Assembly (NCBI GenBank): GCA_037367405.1
Contig: JAZKJV010009773.1
Coordinates: 62,001-126,000, forward strand
Length of the DNA stretch: 64,000 bases
Direction of reading: 5' to 3'
DNA from: Ottelia alismoides
Lineage: Eukaryota > Streptophyta > Magnoliopsida > Alismatales > Hydrocharitaceae
The notes under the pieces are model-generated. The model saw only the letters and a program-made list of their open reading frames with translations, did not search any database and was not told where the DNA came from. The position numbers and the translations under genes were made by a program. Below, piece after piece: positions 24,301 to 35,997 of this stretch (position 1 is the stretch's first letter; each line of letters opens with the position of its first letter).

Positions 24301-25198
24301 TACTATAAACGAAGGTACTTGAGGAGATGATCAACAACAATCCCTTATGGTAACATAATCGTGACCTTTAATAATAGGGGATGGTTGAGGAAGCATCCTC
24401 GGTACTAACGTCTCATTTGATTAGAGGGAATGTAAAAAAGATGTGTCCCATTTTGAGCGTTGGAGGGTATGATTATGACCATCCCTTCCGATCTTATTAG
24501 CAGAGACGATCAACAACCGTCCACTATGTAGTCCAGTCAAAAGGGATGGTTGACGATTGTCCCATATGATTTGGATAAGAAGCGGTTGATGACCATCTTG
24601 TTTAGTTCTCGCCAGGTTAGAGAGTTACAAAAGCATGGTGGGGACAATCATAACCGTTTGTTCAATTCTTGGACCCCAAAAACTCCACCAGAAATCCCAT
24701 ATCGTCCAGTGGGGGCAGTGGCAACCGCCCTGGATAATATCAGGAGGGGACGGTTGGCAACCGCCCCATTTTGTTCTCCCCATGTACTGGAGCGATAGAA
24801 ACATGCACAGAATGGCGGCATAATCGTCCCCTCTGATCCTCATTCACCAAAAACTCTGTTAGAGATCCCACTCCATCCAAGGGTCTGTTTGGTTGCAGGG
24901 TTGGACAGGGTTGGGTTGGGCAGGGGTACCCCTGTGAATAGTAAACTGTGAGGAGGAGAACCCTGTTTGGTTGCAGGGTCAACCCGGGTTGGGCCAAGCC
25001 AACCCTTCCCAACCCTGCAACCAAACGAGCCCCAATGGGGACAATTGCGACCGTCCCCAGTAATATCAAGAGGGAAAAGTTGGCAACTGTCCCATCCAGT
25101 TCTTTCCAGGTCTTGGGGCGATAAAGATGAGCACAGAAGCACAATGGATGACGAACTGTATTCTCACTTCTTTAAAAATATACAACTATGTTGTAGTA
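24301..25198. mobile_element. Probable degenerate CACTA element
   Basis: The ends read TACTATAAACG and, inverted, TACTACAACA. Both fit CACTA termini in which the first C has become T. The whole stretch carries many GGGACGGTTG/CAACCGTCCC-type motifs in both orientations, as in CACTA subterminal regions. Two diverged copies of an approximately 140-bp segment (24665-24830 and 24860-25140, the latter split by a MITE) lie in its right half. The 3-bp flanks ACA and TAA do not match, and no transposase is visible. Confidence 0.45.
24881..25032. mobile_element. MITE (152 bp), PIF/Harbinger-like
   Basis: The termini GGGTCTGTTTGGTTGCAGGG and, inverted, GGGCTCGTTTGGTTGCAGGG match over 24 bp with few differences. 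A 3-bp direct repeat CAA flanks the element at 24878-24880 and 25033-25035. The surrounding sequence, with the MITE removed, matches the neighbouring tandem copy at about 24700, which confirms insertion. Confidence 0.85.
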
Positions 25199-25209
25199 TA
25201 AGAGATTAA

Positions 25210-25990
25210 AATGATCCGATAAAAAACCACACATATGAATATGTTGAGAAATTTAACTTGGTAAATATACCAAAATCAAATACAAGGACACTGATGAATA
25301 AACTATATAATTAAAAATTAAATTTAGTGATTTAGGTACTCTAAGAATCTATTTAAACTAAGTATGCAAAAATGCATGGGAAACGATGTACCGAATGCTT
25401 TCCATTTTCTATGCTGACATTATGATGCAACAAAAACGAGACAAAAGAAAACGGACGTACAGAATAAATGTGACAATTTAAGTCCCGACTTTAATGATTA
25501 ATTCAAGTTTGATGCTAAGCTCACAATGGACCAAGTGATACACAGGAAGATTTTCAATTCATTTTCTCCAGTCTAATAGTAACATTATTTTTTGAATGTT
25601 TAAATCCATTTCATCAACTTAAATAAGAAATTAAACATTTAGAATTAAAGAGCATGAAATAAGATTTCAAACGAGATCAATTTCAATTAATTTGAAGCTA
25701 TATTTCAGAAGATATTAAACATCAAAGTCAAGAACTAAATTATAATTAAAATACATGAAAAATATATCAAATAGATCTAAAAAAGGCATAAAGGCAATAA
25801 ATAAAAGCGAGAAGGAGCATAATGCAATTTAACCACATGCACAGTGATATATTTGAGAATAAAGAAATTGGTGGGGCTTATCTAAAAAAGATCCAAGGCA
25901 CATGAGGGTGCACATGAGACGAGGGTCGTGTGGCGTAGAGGCTCGGGGCGACGTGACATGCTCTGGTGGTTCGTGCCTAGGCTCAGGCGC
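25210..25990 (-). repeat. Probable truncated right LTR of element D
   Basis: It shares the order of words with the start of LTR D (ATCAAATACAAGGACAC, TTTAAACTAAGT, AAATGCATG, AATTAAA..GACTAAA-type repeats, then a GC-rich CGAGG...GCTCGGG stretch). It is heavily diverged and stops near 25990, and the outer end was not found. Confidence 0.45.
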
Positions 25991-27525
25991 GTGATGAATA
26001 CTCATCCATTCACCTTTTTCCCTTATTTTGTCTTCAAATCCCTAGATAAATGTGTGTAAATATATCTAACTTGTATAGTTACATATACCTTTATTCCTTC
26101 TTTATTGTGTCCGTAGTGCAACACTTATCGAATCAGATTCAAATCAAAAGGTCTCTTTTGTTAGAGTTAGGATAAACAATTTTTAAAAATCAGAGGTTCT
26201 ATCCAGAAAATGTTATCTCCTATTGTAAGGCTCCCTGGTGTTGTTGGGAGTCTAGTTAATTATACTATGTAACACTTCTCTGGATTTGATATAATATAAA
26301 TTTACGTGGTGACTCCCATCTCGCGGGAGCTCGCCCTCTTTTTCTCAAAAAAAAATGATTTGCGAGACGGTGCGGAAATCATTTCTATATCCATGTGGTT
26401 TCACATTGTAATTAGAACCATTTTTGTGATTGATGTATCTTCTATATAATAAGTCTCATGTTTTTTGAATTCGAATCGTATATTCCATGTTTCTGTGTTT
26501 TGTTAGGTCAAAACCTCCCATCAAAAGATCCGATTTCATTAATATCATCACTATCATAGATAAAATAATTATCTTTTTTCAATAATCAATTTGTTATTAT
26601 CCAAATATTAGTTTTTTCACTATATGTATTCATATTGTTGGAAAGAGGTATTATAATCGAATATCTTGAACCCGTTGGGGGTAAGGTGCTCTATTTCATA
26701 TTGTTCGATCTTGAAAATCTTGTGATTTTGCATTTGGATATGAAAATAATCGAGTATTCTTCGAAAGTCATATTTTCTTCGAAGTTTGAGAACTAGTAAA
26801 TGAAAACCAAGACAATATTCCATTTGACTCACACTCACGAAAGAAGAGATCAATTACCTGGTAGAGCTGATTGATCTTGGTGATTAACAATATGGCATAA
26901 TAATTGATGTGATCGATCACCTTGATCAACATGATGATCTATTGTAATAGCTCACTATTGTTGTCAGACAACTCACAGTAGTGGATCACCTTGACAGGAT
27001 TAGTTGATCCAGTAATCGATATTTCCTTTTTCAATCTCTCTCTTTTGAACCAGACATGACATCTTATATTTTAGATATCAATCAAAATGGTTGAAGTGTC
27101 ACCACACAGTAGGAAAAAGATTATATTTATCAATCACATTTACAATGTGATTGGTCAAACTTCCTATCATAACTTTTGTTCTCTACCAATTGAGTTTATT
27201 AATTGAAGCTTACTTGTCGGTTCTTTGTTATAATAACAATCTTTCCATCCATGGTATTCACATATTCTAAGGTCATATGTGCAATTCACAACACTGCAAA
27301 AAAAATTCGTATTTGACTTTCGACTTTTCAAGCGCTTCAATTGAAGAAAATTATCAAAATGTAAAGTTACGTTGGAGATTTAGACTGGTTACCACCAATC
27401 CATGGAAGTTCTCATGAGATCTCCGTTTACCCTCGTAATCGCCAACTCTAACTTCAAGTATGAAGAAGCGCAGTGTAAACATTATATCGAGGTGACAGAC
27501 ATGTCGCGTAGAATCGGCAAGTTTT
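25991..27525. other. AT-rich DNA with a possible LINE 3' tail at 26190-26355
   Basis: The segment ending TTACGTGGTGACTCCCATC...TTTTTCTC followed by nine A residues (26347-26355) resembles a plant LINE 3' end, but no coding part is attached. The rest shows no recognisable feature. GATCGATCA-rich text at 26900-27010 recalls 310-520. Confidence 0.35.
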
Positions 27526-28966
27526 ATGTCGGATAACCCTAACCCTAGGATGCGGGCGCCACCCCCTTCTCCCGGCGGTGCCCATTCCGGCCACCCCCCG
27601 CCTCCACCCACCTGTTGTTACCCCCACCAGAACCCAGAAGCCCCGGATTCCTCCGTTCCCCCAGCCCCTCCTCCACCCCCGCCTTTAGAGGATCCTTCCC
27701 TCGCCGCTAACACCCCGAAGCCTTCTTGGAGGGATGTCTGCGGCGCTCCTCCAGAACCTCCTACAAGGCCCAGGTGCATGGCTTTCTCCCCGCCTGTCAT
27801 CCTTGAGGGTGAAGAGGTGGCTTTTGTCTCCGAAGGAGAGGCCAACGTCCTGGATCAGATGTGGAAGTTCACCTTGGTCTTCTACGTCCTTGGTAAGCGT
27901 CCTTACTTCAACCACCTCACAAACTTTGTGAACAAGGTCTGGAAGCCCTCTGGAGAGGCCAAGTTGTTCCCCAGGCCTAATGGCTTCTTCTTCTACCTCC
28001 GCTTGTCCTCTGAGGAGGACTGCCTCCGTATCTTATCTGGAGGGCCGTGGCTCTTCCAATGGCGCCTCATGGTCATCTGCAGATGGGAAGCGGGCTGTTG
28101 TATGGAGAGAGACCTCCTTTCTGAAATCCCTCTCTGGGTACGCTTCCATGGTATGAGTTTGGGGCATTGCTCAGACTTCGTCCTCAACAAACTCGCGAGC
28201 CTCATCAGGACGCCCCTCTTCATGGATGCAGCGACCGCCGCTGGCCAAAAAGACGGTTACGGAAGGTGTTGTATCTCTGTCCATGCCTCCAAGGTTATTC
28301 CGCCTTCGATTCCCCTGGTCTTCTTTAACGGCCAGCGACAACAGATTGCTGTGGAACTTGAATGGAACCCGCCAAGATGTGATCTATGTACCTCATTTGG
28401 GCACCTCCCGAGGCACTGCCCTTTCACCCCTTTGCCTTCCTCCAGCCTCTCCCTCGCTGGTTCTGAGGGCAGGGACAACCACAACTCCTTGCCTTCTAAT
28501 GCCGACATACTCGCTGAGGATACCGTCATTGGCCAGTCCCCGAGTGGCCCCAGCGTGCAGCAGGATGCGGCGGATCACCCACATCCTCTACACCCTCATA
28601 AGCCCCCACGTCACCCCTCTCCCCAGGGCGCCCCCCCCCCCCCCCCCCAACTCTTTCTCCAGCGGGCCTAGAGCCCGTGTCCAGCGGCTTATCTCCGCCC
28701 CCCGTCGCCAGAACCCCAAGGCTACCTCAAAAAAGGAGGACGGCAGGATTGATCTTAACAACCCCGCGGTGGTCTTGGGCCACAACGACTCCGGCAGTAG
28801 CCCCGCCCGACATTATGCAGACTCCCTCCCTTCGTCGTCTTCGGGAGGTTCGAGTTCTGGCCATGGCGACGGCGGTCATTCCTCCCACCAAACTTCCCCC
28901 CATGGTGAGGCCCAATATTCACCGGATGCCATCCCAGTGGTAATTGCGGAGCCCAACTTAGTCTAG
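27526..28966 (+). pseudogene. LINE ORF1 (DUF4283-like domain, CCHC zinc knuckle), frameshifted
   Basis: ORF1 proteins of plant L1 elements bind the element RNA and act as chaperones. The Pro-rich N-terminus (residues 1-75) is followed by a DUF4283-like region at about 100-215 with WKFTLVFYVLGKRP and GGPWLFQWRLMVICRW. A zinc knuckle CDLCTSFGHLPRHC (C-x2-C-x4-H-x4-C) sits at about residues 285-298. The first frame ends at 28671. A run of 18 C residues at 28631-28648 lies in the Pro-rich tail, and the +1 frame stays open from there to 28966 with a low-complexity Ser/Gly/His-rich tail. The simplest reading is one ORF of about 480 codons broken by slippage of the C tract. The start ATG is the first in frame. 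Confidence 0.85.
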
Positions 28967-29043
28967 ACCGTGGAATCACATAGAAAGAAGAAAGTGCACA
29001 AGCAGACCAACGAAGCTCGGGGCCCAGTCCCCACCCACATCCT

Positions 29044-32000
29044 TTGTTGATGTCGATTGCGGTCTGCGACACTAGGGGTCTCAACAAGCCCCACAAGATG
29101 AGGTCGCTACTTAATCAACTTTGCGCTAGTCACACAGAGCTTATCAGCTTGGTGGAAACCAAAATCAGCTCGCATTCAAGTGAGTCATTTGCTGCTCTCA
29201 TTAGTAAAGGTTGGTGCCACTGCCATAATAATACTAACCTTGGGAGAATATACTTCCTCTGGAGGAAAGACACTTGGGCCTGCACTGTATTGAGCTCCTC
29301 AACTCAAGCACTCACCATGGCGTGTGTTAATAAGGGCGGTTTCTCTATGGCGATTTCTGTCATTTACGGGGACAACTGTGCAGTTGTGCGCAGAGACCTT
29401 TGGGAGCATTTCAACCAGCTAAACGCCCAAATTACGACGCCTTGGCTGGTCATAAGCAATTTCAACACTGTCAGATTCTCTAATGAGAAGTTGGGGGGCC
29501 TCCCGGCACCAAGCAGCCACATGCAGGATTTCAATGATTGCATAAATAAGTGCTCACTGCTGGAGATCTCCACCAGCGACAATCCATGGTCTTGGTCAAA
29601 TTCCTCGTTGGGCCCCTCTAGAATTGTTGCCAGGCTGGACAGGGCCCTCATCAACGATGCTTGGCTCTCCTCACTCCCCCAGACAAAGCTCCACTATTCT
29701 CCTATTCCATCCAGTGATCACAACCTCATGACGGTCGAATACGTGGGCCCCAATTCTCGTCCCAAACTGTTCCGATACTTTGATTATTGGGCGGCCAGGG
29801 ACGGCTACCAGGAGGCGGTGCGGGATGCATGGGAAAAGCCGACCTATGGCAACCCCTATTCAAAGTCATTTGTAAACTAAAAAAAATGTAAAAGCGGCTC
29901 TTAAGGCATGGGCGGCCAAAGAAGCAAATGTGTTCGCTGATAAGAGAGAAGCTGAGTCATGTCTTAACCTCTTAAATGAAGCTCTATCCTCTGACACTCT
30001 AGACCCCTACTTGGCCCACCTGGAGGATGTGGTCAAGGATTATATCCTCCGCATCGACGAGGACATTGAATCCGTGTGGAGGCAAAAGAGCAGAATAGAT
30101 TGGCTTAGGCTTGGTGACCATAACACGGGCTTCTTCCATCGTGCGACCAAAGTTCGCATTAATGCCAACCACATTCCTTTCCTCCTGGATTCCAACGACC
30201 ACATCATTGACCGACCTCTTGAGCTCTCCTCTATGGCCGTCAGTTACTTTGAGGTGCTCCTCAGCCCAAGCACTCCAAGGCCTACCCTTGAGCCCCCCCC
30301 CCCCCCCCCCCCCGCCTAAGCGCATCCTCTCGGCTGGTGCCCGCTCCTGGCTCATTCGCCCCTTCACTGAAAACGAAATTAGGAGCGCGTTGCACTCCAT
30401 ATCTCCCTCCAAAGCTCCTGGCCTGGATGGCTTCAACGCTGGCTTATTCACTCGACACTGGCCGTTGATCAAGGCTGACATATGTGCTGCTATGGAAATC
30501 TTATACAAGGGGGGTAATATGGTCAGACAGGCGAACCATACCTTCCTCTCCCTTGTTCCCAAGACGCCTTCCCCGGCTGGCCTAGGCGACTATAGGCCCA
30601 TTTCCTGTTGTAGTGTGCTCTATAAAATCTTTGCTAAGCTGTTGGCTTCCAGGATGTCGGTGGTCCTTCCCCACTTAGTCTCGCTCAACCAAGCGACATT
30701 CATTAAGGGCCGATCGATTGGGAACAACATCCGTCTGGCTCAGGAACTGATTCATGGCCTTGATCGACGGCATAATCGCAATAAGGCTTGTGTGAAGATC
30801 GACCTCACTAAGGCCTTCGACTCCATCGAGCATTCGTTCATATTGGATGGTCTCTCTGCTATGGGCTTCGACGACATCTGGGTTGGGTGGATCGTGAACT
30901 GCATCTCCACCACCTCCTTCTCGGTTATGGTGAACGGATCCCCATCGGGCCTCTTCCGTGGCACTTGAGGGTTGCGACAGGGGGATCCCTTGAGCCCCCT
31001 CCTATTTACTGTTGGGCTGGAGTCGCTTACATGTCTTGCTGATCGTGCTACTTCCTTGGGGCTGCTTGTGCCTCTGGGTCAGGGCAGAACCAAGGCCCCC
31101 ACACACCTCATCTATGTAGATGACCTCCTTTTCTTCAGCAAAGTCTCAGTCTGTTCCCTCGCTGCTGTTAAGAATATTATGGATGACTTCCATAAGCTCT
31201 CGGGTCTCCATATGAATGCACAAAAGTGTATGCTATTCCGTTCTAAATGCTTCCAGGGTGACTTTGGCACTAATCTCAGGTTGGGGATGCTCACACAGCG
31301 ACTGCCATCTATGTACCTGGGGATACCTATTCATCCCGCTTATGTGTCTAGGGGTAATGGCTCCGCTTTGGTGGAGAAGATATTGGCTCAACTGTCGGGA
31401 TGGAAGGCCAATTCCCTCTCCATGGCTGGGCACTTACCGTTACTCAAATCCGTTACCACGGGTACCCTTCTCTACTGGGCCAATGGCACCCCTCTCCAGC
31501 AACGCTCGATGCAGAAGATTGAGATGCTTTGTGCCAACTTTCTTTGGGGACGCAGTAGACATGATATTGCTTGGCCGACAATTTGCCGTCCCAAGATCCA
31601 TGGTGGGCTTGGCATCCACTCACTTTCCTCCATTTCTGCTGCCATGCTGGCCTCCTAGACATGGAGGCTCCTTACTGCCGACTCCTCCTTGTGGGCCATC
31701 TTCATGCGACGAAAACACCTTGATGTTGTCTCCTTCTGGGATGCGAGCCTTTCTACCTCCCACAGTCCCTCTTGGAAAGCCATTTTGCGATTCAGAGATG
31801 TTATCAGGCCGGCTATTGAGGGGGACTTCCAGAACTTCAGGTGGTCTCACTCTCCGCGTGGCTTCTCCTTCTCCAGCGCAGTGGATTTCCTTAGCCCCGC
31901 CTATACGACCCCGAACTGGTTTGCCATTGTTTAGTCTAAACGTGTCCCCCCCGAAATGCTCCATCACCCTCTATAGAGCTGTGCTGAACCGCCTACCCAC

Positions 32001-32372
32001 TACCGACAGACTTGCCCGATTTTGTATGCGAACACGCCTCTTGCTACCTTTTGCAGGGGGGTCCTTGAATCTCATGCTCATCTCTTCTTCGGGTGCCCAT
32101 TTACCTCAGTCATCTTGGCTGAATCCTGTGTTGTACTTAACCTCCCTATTCCTCCTCACCTTCAACTCGTTGATCTTATTCCCTGGGTTAACGACATCTC
32201 TAATCCCACCACCCGAGACCGCATCTCCTGCACGCTCGCTGTGGTGGTTTGGCATATCTGGAGGGAAAGAAATCGGCTTTGGTTGGCGCCGACTATGCCT
32301 GAGCCCCATAGCGCTGACGACATTCTGAAAATCAGTACCAATGTGGTGAAGATGATCAACCTCCTGCGCTGA
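29044..32372 (+). pseudogene. LINE ORF2 (endonuclease, RT, zinc-finger tail), multiply broken
   Basis: ORF2 would nick target DNA and prime reverse transcription. The endonuclease-like part at 29044-29880 has LVETKI and SSDHNLM, but the usual catalytic GDFN is SNFN and the usual WN near the start is CD. The RT begins after a frame change. It shows GLDGFNAGLF, PKTPSPAGLGDYRPISCC, QATFIKGRSI, KIDLTKAFDSI (motif A), RQGDPLSPLLF (motif B) and YVDDLLFFSK (catalytic motif C) in one frame from about 30320. TGA at 30966-30968 sits where CGA (Arg) is expected, and TAG at 31656-31658 where Trp is expected. Further frame changes occur at 29880, at the 21-C tract 30293-30313, and near 31940-32020. The C-terminal zf-RVT-like part has ESHAHLFFGC and VVWHIWRERNRLW. 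It is inactive. Confidence 0.9.
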
Positions 32373-32479
32373 CTTGGTGGAAGTCTGCTCCCAGCATTGT
32401 TTTAGTCTCTCACTTACTGCATAGCTTTTTGTCTCCCTAGGGGGATTTTTGGGTGTTTTTAGAGAGATCTTTTTGTAAA

Positions 32480-33817
32480 GGGATTTTATCACTTGTGCCC
32501 CTCCGAGATATCGCAATATCAGTTATGCCCCTATCTTTTTGGTAATATCAGTTGTGCCCCTCACTTCTTTCTCCGTTATCACTTGTGCCCTTCCATCAGA
32601 TTGACCGTCAAAAAATTAAAATAATTAAACCATGGTGTGGTTAAGAAGGGTATTATGGTCAAAATAAAGTCAAGGGTCAGATCTGGGGAGGAGGGAGCAG
32701 AACATGGGGCTGGAGAAGTTAGGTCGGGGAAGAGGGGCGAAGGAGGAGCTCGGAACGAAGCTCGAGGTTGACGGGGTCAGGCCAGGGAGGAGGGGCGGCG
32801 GGCTGGGGAAGCCACTGGAGGTGGGAAGGCTGCGACGGTGTTGCAGGTGGGTGTTGGTGCGGGGGCGGGCTGGGTGGAGGTGTAGGGGCCGAGGGAGGAA
32901 CTTGGGGCTGATGGGGATGTGTGTGGGCAGAGAGAGGTGCAGGGGCATGGGAGGGAGGTGCGAGGACGTGGCAGGACCTCGGGACAGGGAAGGGGGGTGT
33001 AGGGGCGGAGAGGAGGACATCGGGGTGGAGGGGGAGGTATGCATGGTGGGTGGAGGTGTAGGGCATCGGGGCGGAGGGCATCGGGGTAGGGAAGGGGGTG
33101 CAGGGGCGGAGGGGAGCACGGTGGGTGGAGGTGCAGGGCATCGGGGCGGAGGGGAGGGCATCGGGGTAGGGAAGGGGGTGCAGGGGCGGAGGGGAGCACG
33201 GTGGGTGGAGGTGCAGAGCATCGGGGCGGAGGGCATCGGGGCAGAGAGGAAGGCATCGGGGCAGGGAAGGGGGTGCAGGGGCGGAGGGGAGCACGATGGG
33301 TTGAGGTGCAGGGCATCGGGGCGAAGGGGAGGGCATCGGGGCAGAGAAGGGGGGTGCAGGGGCAGAGGGGTGCAGCCGTGGGGGGATGACCTTGGGGCGG
33401 AGGGGGAGGTGTGTGGGTGGGGAGAGGTGCGAGGGCAGGGGAGGGAGGTGCCGGGACGGACCTCGGGGCGGGGGAGGGGGTGCAGGGGCGGGCGGAGGGG
33501 AGCTAGGTGAAGGGAGGAGCTAGGAGGGCCTGGAGGGGGAAGGGCACGGAGGCGGGCCTGGAGGAAGAAGACGAAGAATCTGGATGGAGGAAGAAGACGA
33601 AAGTGAGAAGAAAAATATTTTTTACCCTTCATTTTTAAGTTAATTACCTATGTATCCCCAAAATTAACGACCGTTTAGGATGAGAATTGACGGCAACTAA
33701 CGCGAGGGGCACTAGTGATCATTGTGGAAGAAGTAAGGGGCACAACTGATATTATAAAAAATATAGGGGCATAACTGATATTGCGATATCTCGGAGGAGC
33801 ACAAGTGATAAAATCCC
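32480..33817. mobile_element. Non-autonomous MULE with 9-bp TSD (MULE-2)
   Basis: It begins GGGATTTTATCACTTGTGCC and ends with the inverse, with ~100-bp TIRs differing at only a few positions. A perfect 9-bp TSD TTTTGTAAA lies at 32471-32479 and 33818-33826, inside the 3' UTR of the LINE. Each TIR contains a phased series of ATCACTTGTGCCCCT and ATATCAGTTATGCCCCT-type words. The interior is extremely G-rich on the plus strand, and its long ORFs on both strands (for example 32670-33632 minus) are low-complexity Pro/Ser/His or Gly/Arg text. I judge those non-genic. No transposase is visible. Confidence 0.92.
33047..33370. repeat. GC-rich minisatellite in MULE-2, ~75-95-bp unit, four copies
   Basis: Units begin near 33047, 33121, 33201 and 33296 with GTGGGTGGAGGTGCAGGGCA-type sequence and end in GGGGTGCAGGGGCGGAGGGG. 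Length differences come from the number of internal GGGCATCGGGGC words. Confidence 0.85.
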
Positions 33818-33869
33818 TTTTGTAAACCCCACAATTAACAATACAAAGTTTATTTACTTATAAAAAAAA

Positions 33870-34538
33870 GACTGCTGCATTAAATGCACAGTCTCGTGGA
33901 CTGGTAGCCATGGCCAGTAACAACATGTTTCCGCACGTAAGCGTGGAAAATGTGGCCATTTTTAATAGGTTTTGGCGGGATGCGAGCTGCTGCCATCGTG
34001 GATCGTCTTCTTTTGTCTTTCTTGGATTCCGATCCGATGCTACAGCAGCTTAGCTTGTCAGCAGCGAGTAGTAATTTAGAGTACGGGAATTTTTATTAAG
34101 ATTGGATTCCTCATCTACTTGGTATAGAGCCAGTTGGCTTCGGATTATTGGCTAAGTTGACGCATCCAGCTCAAGTCTACTCGATCGTGTCAGTGGAATC
34201 TATTTATTTATTTATTTATTGCGTCAGGACTTACTGCAGGAACTCTCCGTCGTTTAGATGGGTGGCAACATGATGGTTTTATTTGGACCCGGGGACCTCT
34301 TAAGATATGGTACAAGAGATGCTCTCAGTACAAGAGATGCTCTCATTTTTATTTGGTTGGTTTGAGAGATAATTAAGGGATAACTGTTATATGTAAAGAT
34401 ATATGAATAATGTAACCATGATATGACTATATAATATGGCCGCTTATTTTGGAAGATCTGAGATCACTTGTCATGAGAAAATGAACAGTATCCTTTAGAA
34501 AAGATCAAATCCATTGGCGGAATTAGTATACATTATGG
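33870..34538. other. Unassigned DNA between the LINE tail and a possible hAT
   Basis: A short TTTATTTATTTATTTATT microsatellite lies near 34202-34219, and a partly repeated ACAAGAGATGCTCTCA lies at about 34310-34345. No gene is recognised. Confidence 0.4.
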
Positions 34539-35929
34539 CAGGGGCGGACCTACATATTGATTAACCCGGGCACGTGCCCCCCCTACCATTTCAAATTCCC
34601 TATATACATACCTTTGATCTCATATTAATTATGATAAACCATATAAAACCACTCATTAATGCCAATTAAATGCCCCCCTAAATCCCTTGCTAATGCACCT
34701 ATAATTAATTTATTTTATTTGTCAAGCAGCAGTTAATTTCACTCTCTTCATCAATGCACCTCTAATAAATTTCATCTCAATCAGCGTACCTCTAATTACT
34801 TTCACTCCCGTTTTCCCATAACCCTCCTAACTCAACTGTTAGTTTTTGTCCAAGTAATTTTTCCCCTTTTAAGTTATTCAACTAAAAAATGTTAATTAAA
34901 AAACTTGAAGAAAACATAATGATCCTATACTTAAATCCTCTCAATTCTTACCATAACAAATTAGATATATCAATAATTTGTTGTTGCATTTTCTTATATA
35001 TTATAGTTCTATAACTTATTCATTGTAAAAATATTTTTAATTTATTACAAAAGGAAGGCAATTTCATAGTTAACAATGTATGTAGCTAAGCTTATCTGTA
35101 ATTTTTTCATTAAAACTTGCTTAAATCTTTTTGAATATTATGATAATTTGAAAGCGAATTCTTAAAGTCAACGATTTTTCCCATGGCGCATATAACAATG
35201 CTTATCCATTTCTATTTCTCAAAACTTTAACTAATTATAATAATTTTTTACTTGCACCAATCACTGTCATTTTCCCATTTTGTTGATTCAATTTTTAGTT
35301 CAAAATTAGCAATGATTAATTATTTTTTAAAAAAAACAACAACTGATAATTATTGCTATATTGATTATAGCTAATAATATAGTAAAGAATATGACATTCA
35401 TCGCTAATTTCAAATATAAAAAAATAATTTGAAATGAGGAATATCATCCTTATTAAGAAAGGATGATAGTGATGGATTTTAAAAACCGTAAGTATATAGT
35501 TATTTTATTGTTGTGAGATATATCCATGGATCCAAAAATATACATTGCCATAACCGACATTAAATATGACCTATCAAGTTGTTTTATAAATTTTGAATGA
35601 GATTTTAATTTTCAATTTGATTTATATTTTTCAAAATTTATTTTTTAATATAGTATGATATTTTTAAATGCTTTCATCTCGTTGTATTTTCTTAATTCTT
35701 TTTATTATATTATGTGACAAAAGCTTCCAGTTACATTATAATTTACTCAAGCCAGTTGGGTGATTTTAATTATGTTATGTATATAAAAGTAATCAAATTA
35801 AACTTGTGTGCCTTCATGTTTATTGGCAATATATTATAAATTTTAGATGGTGTCCTCCTTTAAAAATATTTTTATATCATAAAATGACACTAAATTCAAT
35901 CACTAAATTTGCATGGGTGCCCCACCTAT
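34539..35929. mobile_element. Possible Tip100-like hAT remnant
   Basis: It begins CAGGGGCGGACCTACATATTG, close to the CAGGGGCGGAG terminus known for Tip100-type hAT elements. The following GGGCACGTGCCCCCC and the GGGTGCCCCACC near 35920 are the kind of subterminal blocks seen at both ends of such elements. A proper right terminus and an 8-bp TSD could not be found. The body is AT-rich with no ORF. Confidence 0.4.
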
Positions 35930-35997
35930 CATAGATTCCTTGGTCACAAACTGTTGACCTAGGAAGTCCTTGGTATCCTAAATACCCTGCTCGTCAT
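35930..35997 (-). pseudogene. Ty1/copia RT remnant, downstream piece
   Basis: On the minus strand it reads DEQGI.DTKDFLGQQFVTKE. This continues directly from the copia RT catalytic region at 44906-44950 once element A and one copy of the GTCAT duplication are removed (TGDD|EQGI). It has one stop codon. Homology fades at about 35930 where the possible hAT begins. Confidence 0.8.

Larger units (their letters stand above)
27526..33869 (+). mobile_element. L1-type LINE, degenerate, ending in an A-tail
   Basis: Two ORFs in LINE order (nucleic-acid-binding ORF1, then endonuclease-RT ORF2) are followed by a 3' UTR and an A-tail of eight residues at 33862-33869. A MULE (32480-33817) is inserted in the 3' UTR; the UTR resumes after its TSD as CCCCACAATTAACAATAC. 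The 5' limit is set at the first codon of ORF1, and the true 5' UTR probably extends upstream. No TSD was identified. Many frameshifts and stops mean it cannot move on its own. Confidence 0.9.

Noticed and set aside
31216..32328. 370-codon plus-strand ORF
   Set aside because: It overlaps the RT frame of LINE ORF2 out of phase. Only a short piece (PPKCSITLYRAVLNRLPTTDRL) belongs to the LINE after a frameshift; the rest is a shadow.
32670..33632. Long minus-strand ORF of 320 codons in MULE-2
   Set aside because: It is low-complexity Pro/Ser/His text produced by a G-rich minisatellite; overlapping ORFs exist in several frames on both strands, so it is not evidence of a gene.
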